Origin: Trileptium ribeirensis
Lineage: Eukaryota > Nematoda > Enoplea > Enoplida > Thoracostomopsidae
NCBI GenBank assembly: GCA_030248225.1
Contig: JASANE010007290.1
Location: 1-64,000 of the forward strand
DNA length: 64,000 bases
Direction of reading: 5' to 3'
Positions within the stretch are counted from its first letter, which is position 1; every line of letters starts with the position of its first letter. The position numbers and the translations under genes were made by a program. A model generated the notes under the pieces. It was not told where the DNA came from and did no database searches. It saw only the letters and a list, made by a program, of their open reading frames with translations. Of the stretch, positions 41,349 to 54,300 are shown piece by piece.

Positions 41349-41645
41349 TGTCATGGCGACGACGTTTCAAGATTATTCTACGAAAACATTGTCACTGCGC
41401 TAATATAGAATTAATTTGTTCTCGAAGCTTCTAGTCTGACGTTGTTGACAACTATGACTGAAGAACATTCTAGAAATTTCTATTTGTTTATGTATTTATG
41501 GGTGTGTTCGTGTATATATAGTGTTGCCCAGCAGCGCTAATCAGTGTACTGATTGTGCATTTTCGTCTACTTACTTGTTTTCAAAATAAAGCTATTTACT
41601 CTCGAGTCCTTGTGGGTGCCTACGCTCCGACCCTCGGATACAACA
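41349..41645 (+). repeat. 3' LTR of gypsy element
   Basis: 297 bp, TGTCATGG...CAACA, preceded by a polypurine tract (41337-41348). It has a TATA-like run (about 41512-41520) and AATAAA at 41585-41590. Divergence from the 5' LTR, including small indels, is substantial, so the insertion is old. Confidence 0.9.
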
Positions 41646-41767
41646 CGCTGCGCGAATCTCCTATAGGAGCGTATACCATGGTTGTTCTTTTGTTACAAAT
41701 CGGAATTTAAACTTTATATGGCGTGGCATCAGTTTGAGCGCACATTGGTTTGAGATCACGAACTAGA

Positions 41768-41812
41768 TTGACAAAAACAACCGAGGTGTACTTAGTTAAA
41801 GTGGACTCACGA
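41768..41812 (-). repeat. Solo terminus of the 46-bp-TIR MITE family
   Basis: ttgacaaaaacaaccgaggt followed by aaagtggactcac matches the 3' terminus of the MITE at 24579-24819. No partner end is visible within a few hundred bases. Confidence 0.55.
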
Positions 41813-41935
41813 AGAAAGTGCACAATAAGAAGCAATTACCGTAAGTTCTGTGGTTTTCAGATTGGAGCACGTTCTTGCCGTGTAGTACAAGAGCCATATA
41901 TGCTCAAGATCTGACGTCAGCGGAAAGGTTACCAG

Positions 41936-42150
41936 GTGATAAATTTTGAAAATTTTTTGAACTCAAAATTTTTCTTAAATTTTTGGCAATTTTCCCTCAA
42001 TTTATATCTATGTCATAAATTTTTCGCTCGCCTGCGCAGCAAATGGGGAATCAGACTAGCTCCCAGAACGGTCGCCGAGGCTATGAGACGCAGGAGATCC
42101 AAGCCAAGGGAATGCTCCCCATCTAACCCCTCTAAGCATGTATGTACATG
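41936..42150. repeat. Dispersed repeat, copy 2 of 2
   Basis: Counterpart of 35890-36120; shares the aaattttttgaactcaaaat and ttttggcaattttccctcaa blocks and a downstream gactagctcc..gagactc-like segment ending in ctctaagcatgt. Confidence 0.5.
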
Positions 42151-45100
42151 AACATCGGCGCTACCACTTTGTTGCACCTTTGACCTCCTGCAGTGTCACT
42201 GTAGAAGATGGTAGATTTACATATGCTGATATATGATTCTTTTGTGCCTTTATTCTAAACTGTTAAATTCTTATAGCGCACATTCAAAACTGGAGTACAC
42301 GGCACGATTAAAATCAAATCCTCTCGTCATCAAAGATAGCTACCAGTAATGTCGCGCCAAGTACCTTAGCCACCACCGAATCTTCTCATTTATTGTGATT
42401 CGCTTTCTCCATCTGTTTCAGGTAGGTCTCGTAAACGAATCGTAACGCCACCGAATAGTGTCGGATCAGCAGCTTGGAATTCATGATTAACATCACACAA
42501 ATCATTTACGCCGTGGACTGAAAGAATAGTTATATTTGTTGCACCACAGTTCGTATTTACTTCGTGACTTTTTTTATTTCGTGACGAGTTCCGTATTTAA
42601 CGACAGATGATTGTAATCGATAGTACACCTTATAAAGAACCCTTGTACTCAGTCCAGGTTACAGGAACATTAGGATATTGGCACTACGACGGTAGTGCTA
42701 CTCTGATCCTGGAAGGCTATTAAAAATCGCCTCAGGTTTCCAAAACTTCGTTTACATAGCGCGGTAGGCTTGGTGCCTTTCGCGACGATCTAGCTGTACA
42801 TTACTAACAGCGACTTCATGTGAACCCATAAGGCAACTGAGTTTTATGTGTGATATCGAGCATTTTATGAAACACATTTTGGCATATTCACAGGAGAGTG
42901 TCATTCACGGTAAAATAGTATTTGTACTCGGCCTTGTGAAGTGACGTTACTTCTTCACCTGTCATATGTAGTGCGATACCAATTCTGGACGGCTGGCAAA
43001 AACAGAACCTGAGACGATTTCCGTAGCTGCGCGGATTTGTGCCGTTACCACGACGATCTGGCAGTACATTACCGACGGCGAATTCATACAACAGAAAACA
43101 TGTATCGCAAATCAAATCATTCCGCGTCAACTTTTTGAGCCTGTGTTATCACCGTTTGCCTATTTCGCCCGTTTGACTAATGATCTACCCTTATTGCCTA
43201 CGCTCCCGCTACTAGCGCAATCAGGATCAACGTCATTGCGCTGCTAGGAGTGTATGCCTCCCGTTATCATTAGGCGGAATTGTTTCGGCAACAGTTACCG
43301 CAGTAGACTTGGAAGGTTCATGTAAGTCGATATCTGAATATTCAAGATCACTGCAGCCGGATGTTAGAGCTGTTGCTCGTTAAATTGAAAAACCAGCCGC
43401 GTCGCGACCGATCGTTCCACCGTGACGTGGCAAAGTAATGTGATATAAAATATTCAGCATTACAGTAGCAATCATTGGGCTCTGGAAATAATGAAGTTAT
43501 ATGGCACGATATACAAGCAATCACACAAAATTAATTCAGTTAAGCAAAGCTAACTCATCCGGACTTGATTCGAAAGCATATGTGATGGAATCAATGATTT
43601 CATACATTGTTGATTGTACGTTCGAATCTGGAGTAACACTTGCTTGCAATTCATTGATTCATTTGAAAATGTTGGTGATAGACAGTCCATTCTTGTAAAA
43701 AGTTGATAGCTCCTGCAAACTTGATTTTATACTTTTTGTGCCTGTAAGATTTGGCGAAGCCTTGAGTTATGGAACGGCAAAACATTCCCTTGAAAGACCC
43801 TAGCGTATCTACAATTGTTTGACGCCATTTTGGACTTAAGGTATTTTTGCCGAAACTTTACTTCGTGCGTACAAAAGGTCGTAATGTGTTTAGTGCTATA
43901 TATTTAACTATTGCGCTTATGTCTATCTAATCAAGTGTATATAGTAATTGATATAGCCAGCAGTCACAACATGATGATACCTGAATTTCTCAAAATCTGC
44001 ACTTACGTACCTATTTCCCACAGCCGACGACATACTGCATGATCTGTGCCTTATATGTTTGCACACTATATATTGATACATATTTAGGTGCATGGTTTGT
44101 AAGACATAATAATAAATATAAACGTAATTTTTTTATAAATCCGAGGTAATGAATTCTCCGATAGGTTGGGTAAGTCCAGCACTGTAAACTCAGGATTATT
44201 AAGATGTCACAAATCAGTGGCAAACGTTCTAGTTTTATTGCCTTTAATGCCCGAATAAACTCAAAATGACCCCGTTGGCCATCCTATTTTGTCAAAGCCG
44301 ATGGGGAATCGAAAACTATTGGTACGGAACAAACAGGGAATTTAGCACGGTTTTTTGTTAACCAAAATTGGACAAAGTGGAATCCAACAGCCAGATGTTA
44401 GTTACTGTCTCGGGCAGAATTTTGGCGACTTCTTATGAGTAGAAAGCGGTTCACTGATAATTAGAACATTGACTTATTCAGGATTCACTTTTGTTCGCCA
44501 ACACGAACGTGGTTAAAATTTTTAGTTTTCACCATTCGCGAACACTGTCGTCTCAAATGAAATTGAACAATTTCTTGTTCACAAAACGAGTTAAATTTTC
44601 TGTAAATGTTCAAGAATTCGCGAACAAACAATTTTCATATTTTAAATTTTCAACAAATTTGTATAATCATTACATTATTAACCTGGAATCATAGTCGAAT
44701 AATTTGTAGAAACGAACTGGTTCACGAACAATTTCACCCATAAAAGTTCACTAATAAATTGTAAATTCAAACAGAGTGCGAGCACGTTTAAAAAGTCATT
44801 ATATCCAACGCAACTTTAATTTTAAAAAGCAAATGTTGGCAAAAATTTTTGATGCTTGGTGATTTTAATCATACATGCTCATAGTGATGTCGCTTGCGTA
44901 TTTCTCTATGACAAAATAATCTATACAAAAATAATTTATTTAAGAACTATGTTTGTGTTCGCGAACAACATTTGCTTAAGAATATATGTATATGTTTGTG
45001 TTCGCTTACAAATTTTATTATTTATACGTTTGCATTCATGAACAACTTTAAAAATTCTTGATTTCAAATGTTGAACAACATGTTTAAAATAGTTTCCATT

Positions 45101-45489
45101 GCTGAGTTATAACACCCCATGTCTCGAGCGATGCCTCCCTGTAACACTGTTCACGAACAAATCGCACGAATTTAAAACTCACAAAATTATGTTTTCAAAA
45201 ATTTGTGGATTTCAGTAACTAATTTGCAAACCAATAATTACCCATTTCATACCACCTTAGTCTTGTTCTTAAATGGCTTTTACTACATTATGCAATCACA
45301 AAGAACCGTTCTTTTACAAAAAATATGGCAATTTAAAAATAGGATGGTAAGCTAAGTCGCGCATAAAAACACTGAGGCCAAACCAAGATTTGTCAAAATT
45401 GATAAAGTATCCCCAAAACTCATCAACACAGTTGAAGTGACCTACACCACCACTGCATAACACAAAATACGTACTCTATTTTCAACTAG
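42151..45489. other. Intergenic, unassigned; GAAC-rich stretch
   Basis: No gene seen. About 44480-45190 is notable for many cgaaca/tgaacaa motifs in both orientations, similar in flavour to the interiors of the TA-MITEs at 13.0 and 56.5 kb. It may be an expanded or decayed relative. Confidence 0.4.
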
Positions 45490-47750
45490 TATTTCTCAAG
45501 CGAGGGTGGAACGGACCGAGCGCGGTTTCATCTAAAAGATGTCATTTTGTGTAATCACCTGTAAAACAGGCTTTGTGTTTGATGTATATACCGCCTTTAA
45601 ATCTTCGGAACCCTGAACCTACTGAAAACCCTTAAACCTCGACGACCGTAAACCCATCGAAAACAACTGAAAATGCATGAAGTATTCGTGCTGGTTGCCA
45701 GATAGCCAAACAGTCGTATCTAGTGTACCGAAAAATCAACACTTACAACTCAGAAAATTAGTACGCACACCAGCCTTGAGACTCTACATGTTGATACATA
45801 ATTGATAAGTTCATTTGATAAGACTGACCAAATTCATGATTGTTAGCAGCTAAAATAAATTTATATTTCACTAAGAGAATTTTAACAACGCCGAGTTTAG
45901 ATCGCTGCTCAACTTTTTAAAAACTTAACCTTTATAACAATATTAACAAGTTTGTACAAAGATTAATGTCCACATGTTAAATTTTTATCTAATTCTGGTA
46001 ATCGCTAACTTACGATAAATAATAAGTATTTCCACAAGAACAAAACTTGATTATTTTCAATATGAAGTTTAAAACATCAAATATCGTAAGCTTGTACACA
46101 ACAGGTAGTTTGTAAACGATAAATCAAGGATTGTTTAAAGTCTTTATGGGTGACATTACAAATTTAACATCAAAAATACTTTGAAACTAGACTTGCGCAA
46201 TTACGTATTAAACACTATGGTATACAGTCAATTTTGAACATTGTCTTCGGCGTCACCAACGCGTTTTTGTACAAAACTTGTCTGTCTCCTATTTAAGTTT
46301 GAAAACTGTGGTGATCGAAAAGCAGATTTCGTCAATATGTTAAGCGCGAAGTGGTTTGAAATATATTGCGCGGCTGAAATCGAATTTTTTTCAAATTTCT
46401 TTTGCTTTTTGTCTGCATGTAGACATGACACAATTTTACGCATTTCCAGCTGAGACAATCCTTACTAGAATGATGTCGGATTTTTCTCCAGATATAATTT
46501 TAACAAAAGCAGGACTAAGATGAAATACACAATATTATTGCATGTATTACATAGTTGTCACGCGACGCTACCAAAATATTGCCCAACCATCCTGTACTTA
46601 CCACTAAAAGTTCTGCATAAACAGTCTAAAAGCAAATGATGAAGCGGGAGGTCTAGATATTGAAACATCAAGCTGTGAAATTGTTACAACAAAGTTCATT
46701 AACGATGATAGTTTTGCAGAAAAATGTGTCTCATAACTTGAAAATCCAAACAATTAGTTGTTATCAAACGAAACACCGCTAATAAACAATCTAGCAGTAG
46801 CGATATAAACATGTAACGAAACTTCTTGATAATGTTGCAACATTAACATAGTTATAAATTAATTATCCAACTATAAACAAAGCCGTACTGATATCAAACT
46901 ATAACCAACTCCGCATTTACCAAAATAATACCCCTACTGCCCGAATAATACCCACTCTTGTACCCCCGCAACCCTGCTGAGCGGAGGTTCAGAACCAGCG
47001 TTTTTCATCTACTATTCTTATGCCGTGTACGCAGTACATAACCAAACTACTGAGGACAGATTATGTTTTGGAAATCAAGTTCATGGACCCTAAACACATT
47101 GAAAACTTCTCAAAAGGCATCAAATATCAAGGTATCGAAAAATCTATATATTGACCTATTTCCTAATGCCTGCATTCGATACCGAACCAAACAAATCAGA
47201 CCTGACTACAGTTTGGAAATCGAGTTCGTCAACCGTTAGTTTTTTGACACACCCGAAAAGTTAGAATATACTCAATATGGATTCTAGACAATAATGATAA
47301 AATAAAACAGCGCGCTTCATAGTATAACAGACACTGGTACAGTAGAAAACACAATAATATGTCGAAATTTGAAAATCTATATTTCATGCAAGGGGACGAC
47401 CAACCATATTCGGGCCCACAGCGATCAAATAGTGGTATCACAAAAAGTGTTTAGCAAATTTGTAGATCTCTGTGAGCTGAATGAGGTTTTTCCACAAGCA
47501 GCCTGTATCGCCACATATGAGCTGCGAAACACTGGTACCCGTATGGTCTGATTTGATAAAGAATTAAAACCTGTGAATGTCATTTTGATCCGGAAGATGG
47601 AGTCGAAACTCGTAGTGTTCAACTAAAGGCAATCCTTTTTCTATCGAACAAAAATCACAAAATCCATCGGATGATGAGTTATGAATAACACCGGCAAAAA
47701 ATTATTACGATCTCTCCCCCAAGCGCTCTTAGTGGAAACTCCGCTCTCTT
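45490..47750 (+). repeat. Repeat family X, longest member
   Basis: Starts around tttctcaagcgagggtgg and ends gtggaaactccgctctctt. The 5' part (45490-45720) matches 19745-19960 and 10790-10985. The middle holds diverged modules (ggaccctaaacacattgaaa; gaaatcaagttcatgg). The 3' part (47380-47750), read on the minus strand, matches 7895-8520 and 48165-48560. No transposase, reverse transcriptase or stable coding frame is evident. Class unknown. Confidence 0.6.
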
Positions 47751-48164
47751 CCATTCGTTCCGTTTCGATCCTGTAATCCAATATCGACCAACTTATATTT
47801 GATATCCTCACAAACGTAGTAATGAATTATATCCGGGAAATCACCTCCGTGAAGTCCACTACAGTCCATACAGAGCTATCATACTTATTTTCGTTATAAT
47901 AAGGTCACTGTTTTGGTCGAATAATGTTCCTTATTGCATAACTTTTATTTAATACGCGTGTTCGCACAATAACCTAGCGAGGCATCTCCATTTTGTCTAT
48001 TCAACCAGCTATTTAATTCAATAAATTTCGCTTGTTTTGATACGCAATATTCTATATTTGCCAAAAACAGATGACCATATATATCTTTCTGAGTTTACGA
48101 AAATATTTAATTGCTGTCTACTGGTACAGCTAATACCTTAACCATAATTTAAACTGACAGATCG

Positions 48165-48850
48165 AAGAGAGCGGAGTTTCCACTGAGGGCATTATGGGGA
48201 AACATTGTGAAAATTTGTTTTTTTGTATGTTTCTATCACGCATAACTCATCTTTGGCTGGATGGATTACGATAATTTTTTACTCTAAACCAAAAGTGATG
48301 GTAGTGTGCCATTTAGTTGAACGGGCAGTTCCAACTCTGCTTTCGGGGTCAAAATGGCAAAAAAAGGTTTTTAAGTGTACTTTACCAAAGCTGGTCATAC
48401 AGTTACATGCCTTTAACGGCCCATATCTCGCTACAGATGCATCGTATCGAAAAAGCAAGACCGCCACTTTTCATCATCAAAATCAGCTCGTCAAGGTCTA
48501 CAACTTTGCTGACCAACACTTTTTTGCATGAACACTCCCTGTGCCGCTGTGGGCCCGAATATGATTCATCGCCCCTGTGCCAGAAATATTTATTTCTCAA
48601 ATTTCGGGATGTGATTGCGTGTTTTCACCTTACAACAAGTGTCTATTACGTTATCAAGCAAGCTTAATACGATGGTTTTACTATCTATAGCCGAATTTGA
48701 CTATATTATACCTTGTCATTGGCTTTCTAGGTTTTACGGCCAACGATGCTGATTTCCAAAATGTAGCGTGTTTTCATTTTTTTTGGTTATGTGAGCATTG
48801 CGTGCAGGGCATCAAGAATGATATATAGGTTTTTGGTACGTTGAATACGT
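48165..48850 (-). repeat. Repeat family X, partial copy in inverted orientation
   Basis: Begins aagagagcggagtttccact, the inverse of the end of 45490-47750, and is collinear with 7895-8740 through gcccatatctcg, aaggtctacaactttgctga and gccgctgtgggcccg. It continues to attgcgtgcagg...atataggttttt (48787-48835). The two members face each other across a ~410 bp spacer. Confidence 0.65.
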
Positions 48851-49862
48851 CTATGCCGTTTCTGTTTTCCCTAACATCATCTCAGCTGTCTTAGCTATTG
48901 GGGTTTCTGTAGCCGTAACAAATACAGCGTTTTGTTTGAATTACGTTCGCAATAAAATTGTTTTACGGTTAAACCTGTCATCAAGCAGTTCATCGGTAAC
49001 TGGTTGCTCAAGGTCCATCGATACTATAATGTTCTATTAACCCTGAGAAACGGTGCGTCAATACGTTAGAAAAAGAACAGCTTATAGCGGGAGGTGCGGG
49101 AGGCGGCAGCCCACCGAGTTAGGCTAAGTGTATGTCTCATATAAAGACCTTAGGTTAGGCTGATACTAAGGCTTAGGCTTAGCATATCGAGAACGGCATG
49201 GTCTGCATTTTATTTTCTCTTCTCAGGGTTACTTGGGCCATTATTATCATACTCATCCAACACGCCTTTTTGCGCACGACACTTCAAGTTACCTTGATAC
49301 TATGTTTCACTATTTTCATAATCTTCCCACAAGTGCGAATGCAGTGTTGGTTTTGGTCAAAACCAGATAGTGTACATGACGATTTATCTATTTTTGAAGA
49401 TAATTTCGAGACGATTCTTATTGTCTTTACGATTTAAGCATGGCCTCCTGCAGCAGAAGATTTGACATAACGTAATTAATTGTCATACCTACTGAGGCTT
49501 GATTAAAACTGGAAGTTTTTTGGACACATTATTGATCAAATGATACTAAAGTACTGTGCAACTATTCTGCACTTAACTCGTGAAGCTCGGTTACATTATT
49601 TATGGGAAGTTTGATGTAATGTAGTTGGTGCAGTGCAACATTGTAGCTTGGTGGTAGTATATTGCATGCTTCGCCCCATCGTACAAGCCTATATAGACCT
49701 CATCGGAGAGACCAACGTTCTGCGCTATCGTTTGGTGAAAAAGTGGGGGCGTCCACTTCACCTTCTATTGCTACGTTTCTGTATGGAAGGATACATACAA
49801 AGGTCTATATTATAAAGTGTATACACATTATGAGATACAAATATAAGAATATCTCTGTATAT
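48851..49862. other. Intergenic, unassigned
   Basis: No gene. A gcgggaggtgcgggaggcgg stretch at 49088-49107 is related to 32570-32600. Confidence 0.4.
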
Positions 49863-50793
49863 CAGGGAATAACCGGAACCGGAACCAGCACCTGGAACCG
49901 TCCATTTAAACCCGATCCGTACCCGGAACCTGCTCTTCGAAACTTATATATAGTAAAACAGATGGAGGAAGAAATGAAGGTACAAATTTGGGAAGGTAAG
50001 ATTTAAAATGTATTAAAAATAACTTTTACATTAAACTTATGTATTGCAATGGAATTATTGCCTCTTGGAATTTTGAAGAGACTGAGGAAGCGAATAAAGT
50101 TTATTTAACGCTCAATTGTTGGTTTTTGGACCCCAACGAAAAAATGCCTTCCACTTTACAGCCTTGCGTAAGTTCCGTGAAACTGAATGTGCTTGCATGG
50201 AGCGTAGACTAAACACTTTCGCTCTGTCTGCAACCGCCTCCATTTACTACACATAAGTTTATTACATGTTATTCCGTAGGCAACTTGAAATTGTTGATAT
50301 ACTTGGTTCTAAAGGAAAATAAAGGAAGGTAAACTATAATTTTCTGATCAGTTTACAGAGACATTATTTAGACTACCGTTGGACAACCAGTGTCCGTCAG
50401 CCAGATGATTATGATAACTTTCTAAGCAGAATGATATATAGAAGGAAAATTGTTATACTGCTCGCACAGTTTCAATAAATACAGTTCATTGCCAAGAACG
50501 CAGTTTCTGGCTGCGTTGCAAGACATGTTACTTTACTTCAATGTAGAGTGCGTTACAAAGTTTACAAGCGCATTACCTTGTGCTTGACGGAATTTATATT
50601 AGCCAAGCTTACAGCTAAATACCTCTAAATAATTCATACTCTGTTGCCGAGTTGAACCAGTTTAATTCTAATATACCCCGCAGGCTTCTGAATGCGTAAA
50701 ATAGGTGCTACAGGCATCGAGGTGGCTTTGTTTTGTTAACAAATTCCTTCTGGGTTAAGATGAAAAATTCGTACTGAAATTACTTGTCCTACT
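49863..50793. mobile_element. Non-autonomous hAT-type element, copy 3 (3' truncated)
   Basis: Starts CAGGGAATAACCGGAACCGG and follows copy 1 block by block (agtaaaacagatggagga, attattgcctct, cagtttcaataaataca, ttcattgccaagaa, caagcgcattacc). It stops matching at about 50793, so the 3' terminus and any target duplication are gone. Confidence 0.8.
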
Positions 50794-51111
50794 TTGTATG
50801 TAGTGAAATGAAACCGCCGCCGATAACTTTGTGGTGTTAAACAATACTTACCTCCGCCTCATCCATAATGTATTACACCCACAAAAGCTGCTGAGTCATA
50901 CCTTATCCCAATGTGGCTTTTGTTGTGAAACGGACCGCATAATTATGTTCTGTTACCAAAAATTACACTGTGTGCTAGTCGAAATTAACTCAGAAAACAT
51001 TGAAAGCCAGAAAGAACGACTACCCTATCAATATGGTCGAGTATAAGAGCAAGACTTAGAATATGAAAAATTTTATTATTGCTTTTTGGTTCAACAGATT
51101 TAAATTAAAAG

Positions 51112-51302
51112 ATGAGCAAAAACTCTCAGCCTACTTCATGGACACCTGCGACATCGATTAACACAAATACTGACGCCAACTTCACCCGGCTTCCAATTTG
51201 TGTCGACAAGCGTGAAACCGTGTTTCGTGGCAAATGGATGGGTGTCGATAGAGTAATATATCAATTCAAAAAATGCGGACGGCAAGATGAAGAGTTGACA
51301 AG
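51112..51302 (+). CDS. NUDT5: Nudix gene, first coding exon
   Basis: ATG at 51112 after aattaaaag; donor gtatta. It encodes [20 protein letters not shown], a polar leader, and then [20 protein letters not shown], matching the (I/V)-x-x-GKW-(V/M) strand at the start of NUDT5. 191 nt, ending in phase 2. A 5' non-coding exon upstream is possible (ttcaacag at about 51090) but not shown. Confidence 0.75.
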
Positions 51303-54300
51303 GTATTATGTTGTTGAATTATGTCTACGATTTCGGTTAAATATATGTCTCTTTTAAAGTGTATTGTGTGCAATTTTGCTTTGTCGGTGGATGGAACGTA
51401 CATCGCTTGGCACTGAACCTCGCACGCAGTGTACTACGCTATTTGAGATCGGTTCCTCGTCTGCTCAAGGAATATTGTAAAGCAAGCGAAAAGCAACGTA
51501 CGTTCAAAGCCACGTCACAGGGCAAACTTGGTAAGCAACTGGTTATGCAGTGCACACTGTGACAAGTGTGTCGCTTTGTGCACGAGAAGGTTATTTGAAA
51601 GCATTACTTTTGCATAACATTACTTTACTAACTGCAGTCGACACAGAATCGTTAATAAAAATTTGACATATTTAAACACTTGTCGTCTTGCACACGTTTT
51701 TCGAACACCTGAAATCCTGGTTTTCAATTGATCCGCTTTCTGAGTCAGTTGGTTTGTTTAGATGATATACCATAATTACGGGGGCACCAGGGGACAACTA
51801 TGTTATTTAACGTGAAATGTATGCCACTAAAAGTTATAGTCACCTTCGATGTAGAAAATTAAAATATGAGAACCCCTAGAATCTCAGTCCTAGCCTTACT
51901 TTGTTTGCCGTGAAAATAGTGGTTTACACACTTGACTGCACAGTTTTGCCTTTACTAATACTTTTTTTCTAGCTGGCCATAATGCCTTATTTAAGGTTGC
52001 ACGAAGCGACTCGAGTATAGACATCAAATATTGTACCGTGAATATTTGACAATAACATATAAAACTAAGCGTTCCGCTTACTGCATTGGTATAAGAATAC
52101 TGTACTTTCATAATATACTATTTCAGCTGTAAAACATTGCACCTTTACAGCCTAAGAATATATTTTGTTTACTCGGAAACGATTGATGCGTCTATCGAAA
52201 ACATCAACCTGTTTTTAAAACGATTAAATTATTGAGTGAGTTTCACATTAAAATTTGTTTTACCCCATGATTTTTTCTTGAAAGACGTGGATAGATCTAG
52301 CATGAAATGGTCGAGCACAAAGAAACGAACACGAGGGCTATTTCCTCGATTATTGAAGTGGAGCGAGTGTAGCTTCCTCAAATAATAAGTTGAGACAAAA
52401 AATACTTGCGTATCCATTCGTCGCATAACACTTCACCAGATTCATTTTGGCAAGTTTTTTATTCGACGCGTAATATATAATATATAGTTGTGCAGCTAAT
52501 TTTGTGTTTGCGCTGTTCCAGTGATTTATTTCCTACAAAAATACTCATAAAATCGACACGAATTTGACAATTTTTGATTTTGGTCATTTTTGGTTACCCA
52601 ACATTGTAGATTATATCTCTAGCCAGAGGCATCGTATTTTCTGATCGGGAGCTACGTCTGCTGTTATAGATTTTGTCATAGTTTTTGAGCTAAAGTTAAA
52701 AAATACCTTTCAAAAAAGTGAAGTTCTCAAAAATTTGAAAAAGTAAGTTTCTTGCTTTTTGTGGATGAACGGTGGGATTTGTAGGGTTATTAACATTGCT
52801 AAACACATTGGTTTCTATGTTGTAGCCTTGTTTTGAGCGTGTTATTAACACTGCAGGGCGGTACCTTAGCTAAACATGCCAAATTTTTACACCAAAAGTA
52901 GTCACATTTTACCCTTTTCTAACATAGATATTATGTAGATGTATTTAGGTGAATCGAATGTGTCTATAGGTTTTCGGGATTGCTGATTGTGGGTGATGGT
53001 ATGCATCAAATAAGGCTAAGGGCCTAAAACGTACAGTCATGTTCAGAAATAAAAGCTAAAATTTTCGCGAAAAATTCGGGAACAGCAATTTTCAGCTGTT
53101 TATTTTTCGCGAACGGTTTTCGAATTAACCTTTGCCATTGGGAACCCAAAAAGGTTATAAAAATTGCCGAAATGACTATTTTCTGAACCAGTTTGTCTAG
53201 CTGAGTCGAGTGGGTCTAATACTGCATATCGCTTAATCAGCAAAATTGACCAACATTATGTCTGAGGACTAACCAAAAGGCCCCTTTTGTGAAATATAGG
53301 TTGTACATAATAATAATAAAGCGGATCAAACATTAGCTATTAGCTAAACAAGGCAAATTTTGCCAAAACTTAATTGAACTGTCAAAATGTTATTTTTAGT
53401 TTTTTCTCATTTGATAAAAATGCTTAATTTTATTGTGTGAATGTAATTTAATTAAACAAATTCTGCAAATATGTATATTTTCTATTTTTATACTTTTTTC
53501 AGCAACTCAGACTCAAATATCTTGCCAGAATCGCTTTGCCCATCGACCGGCCTTTGGGAATGTGCTTATCGAACTTCGAAACCCGTCGAAGCTGAAACCG
53601 ACGGAGTCAATGTTATTCCGATTTTGACCGAGCCAGACGGTAATATAGTCTTAATAATATACAATGTAAAAAGTTAAACGAGGTCCACTAGTCTAATTGT
53701 TTTGTTTGTACGGTACTCGCCAAAAATGACTGTGACTTTATTCTAAACATAAAATCTGTCATTAATTTAAAAATTTATAAATTTCGAGGGCGCCGCTCGA
53801 TCGACACTAGCTCGAAATGCGACAGTCATTTTTGGTGCGTATTGTATATCGCTTCCGACATACATAATGTGCAGTCGCGAACAAAAATAAATGCATTAAA
53901 ACGAACGCAAACGAACATTATTACGTTCGATTTTGCGCACTTATTTATGTCCGTGAGGGTAGCATTTAGACCCACCAACTTACATAATGATGTCGTATGA
54001 CCGGCTTTCTACGAAATCTGCGAAACATTGCGCAATTATATATTTAATTAAAATTTATTTTATAATATTTTTGGGTCCACAAATAATCGTACTCGGCCAT
54101 CAAAACGAAAATCTTGCAGTGGGTTGGCAGTACTTACAACCTTGAAAGATAAAGCTACGATTAGGCTGTTTCCAAATTTCTTCAGCAACTACGGTCGATT
54201 TTTAACTAGATTTAAAATAATCGTGTTGTAAGCCACGACATTGACAAAAATGCAGACAACAAATTAATTGGCAAACAGGAACCCAAAATTAAAAAAGTTA

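Larger units (their letters stand above)
37397..41645 (+). mobile_element. Degenerate Ty3/gypsy LTR retrotransposon
   Basis: Two similar ~300 bp LTRs flank gag and pol remnants in the order gag, zinc knuckles, protease, reverse transcriptase, RNase H, integrase zinc domain. That order, with integrase after RNase H, is Ty3/gypsy. The polypurine tract gggcggggagg lies directly before the 3' LTR; tggtcaagtggcgc follows the 5' LTR and is the likely primer-binding site, tRNA not assigned. Frames carry many stops and shifts, and the integrase catalytic core is absent, so the copy is dead. At 4249 bp it is shorter than intact relatives (typically 5-6 kb). Flanking pentamers cacag/cgctg do not match, so a clean target duplication is not seen. 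Confidence 0.92.

Noticed and set aside
37392..41650. Target-site duplication of the LTR element
   Set aside because: Flanks cacag and cgctg agree at only three of five positions, not enough to claim a duplication.
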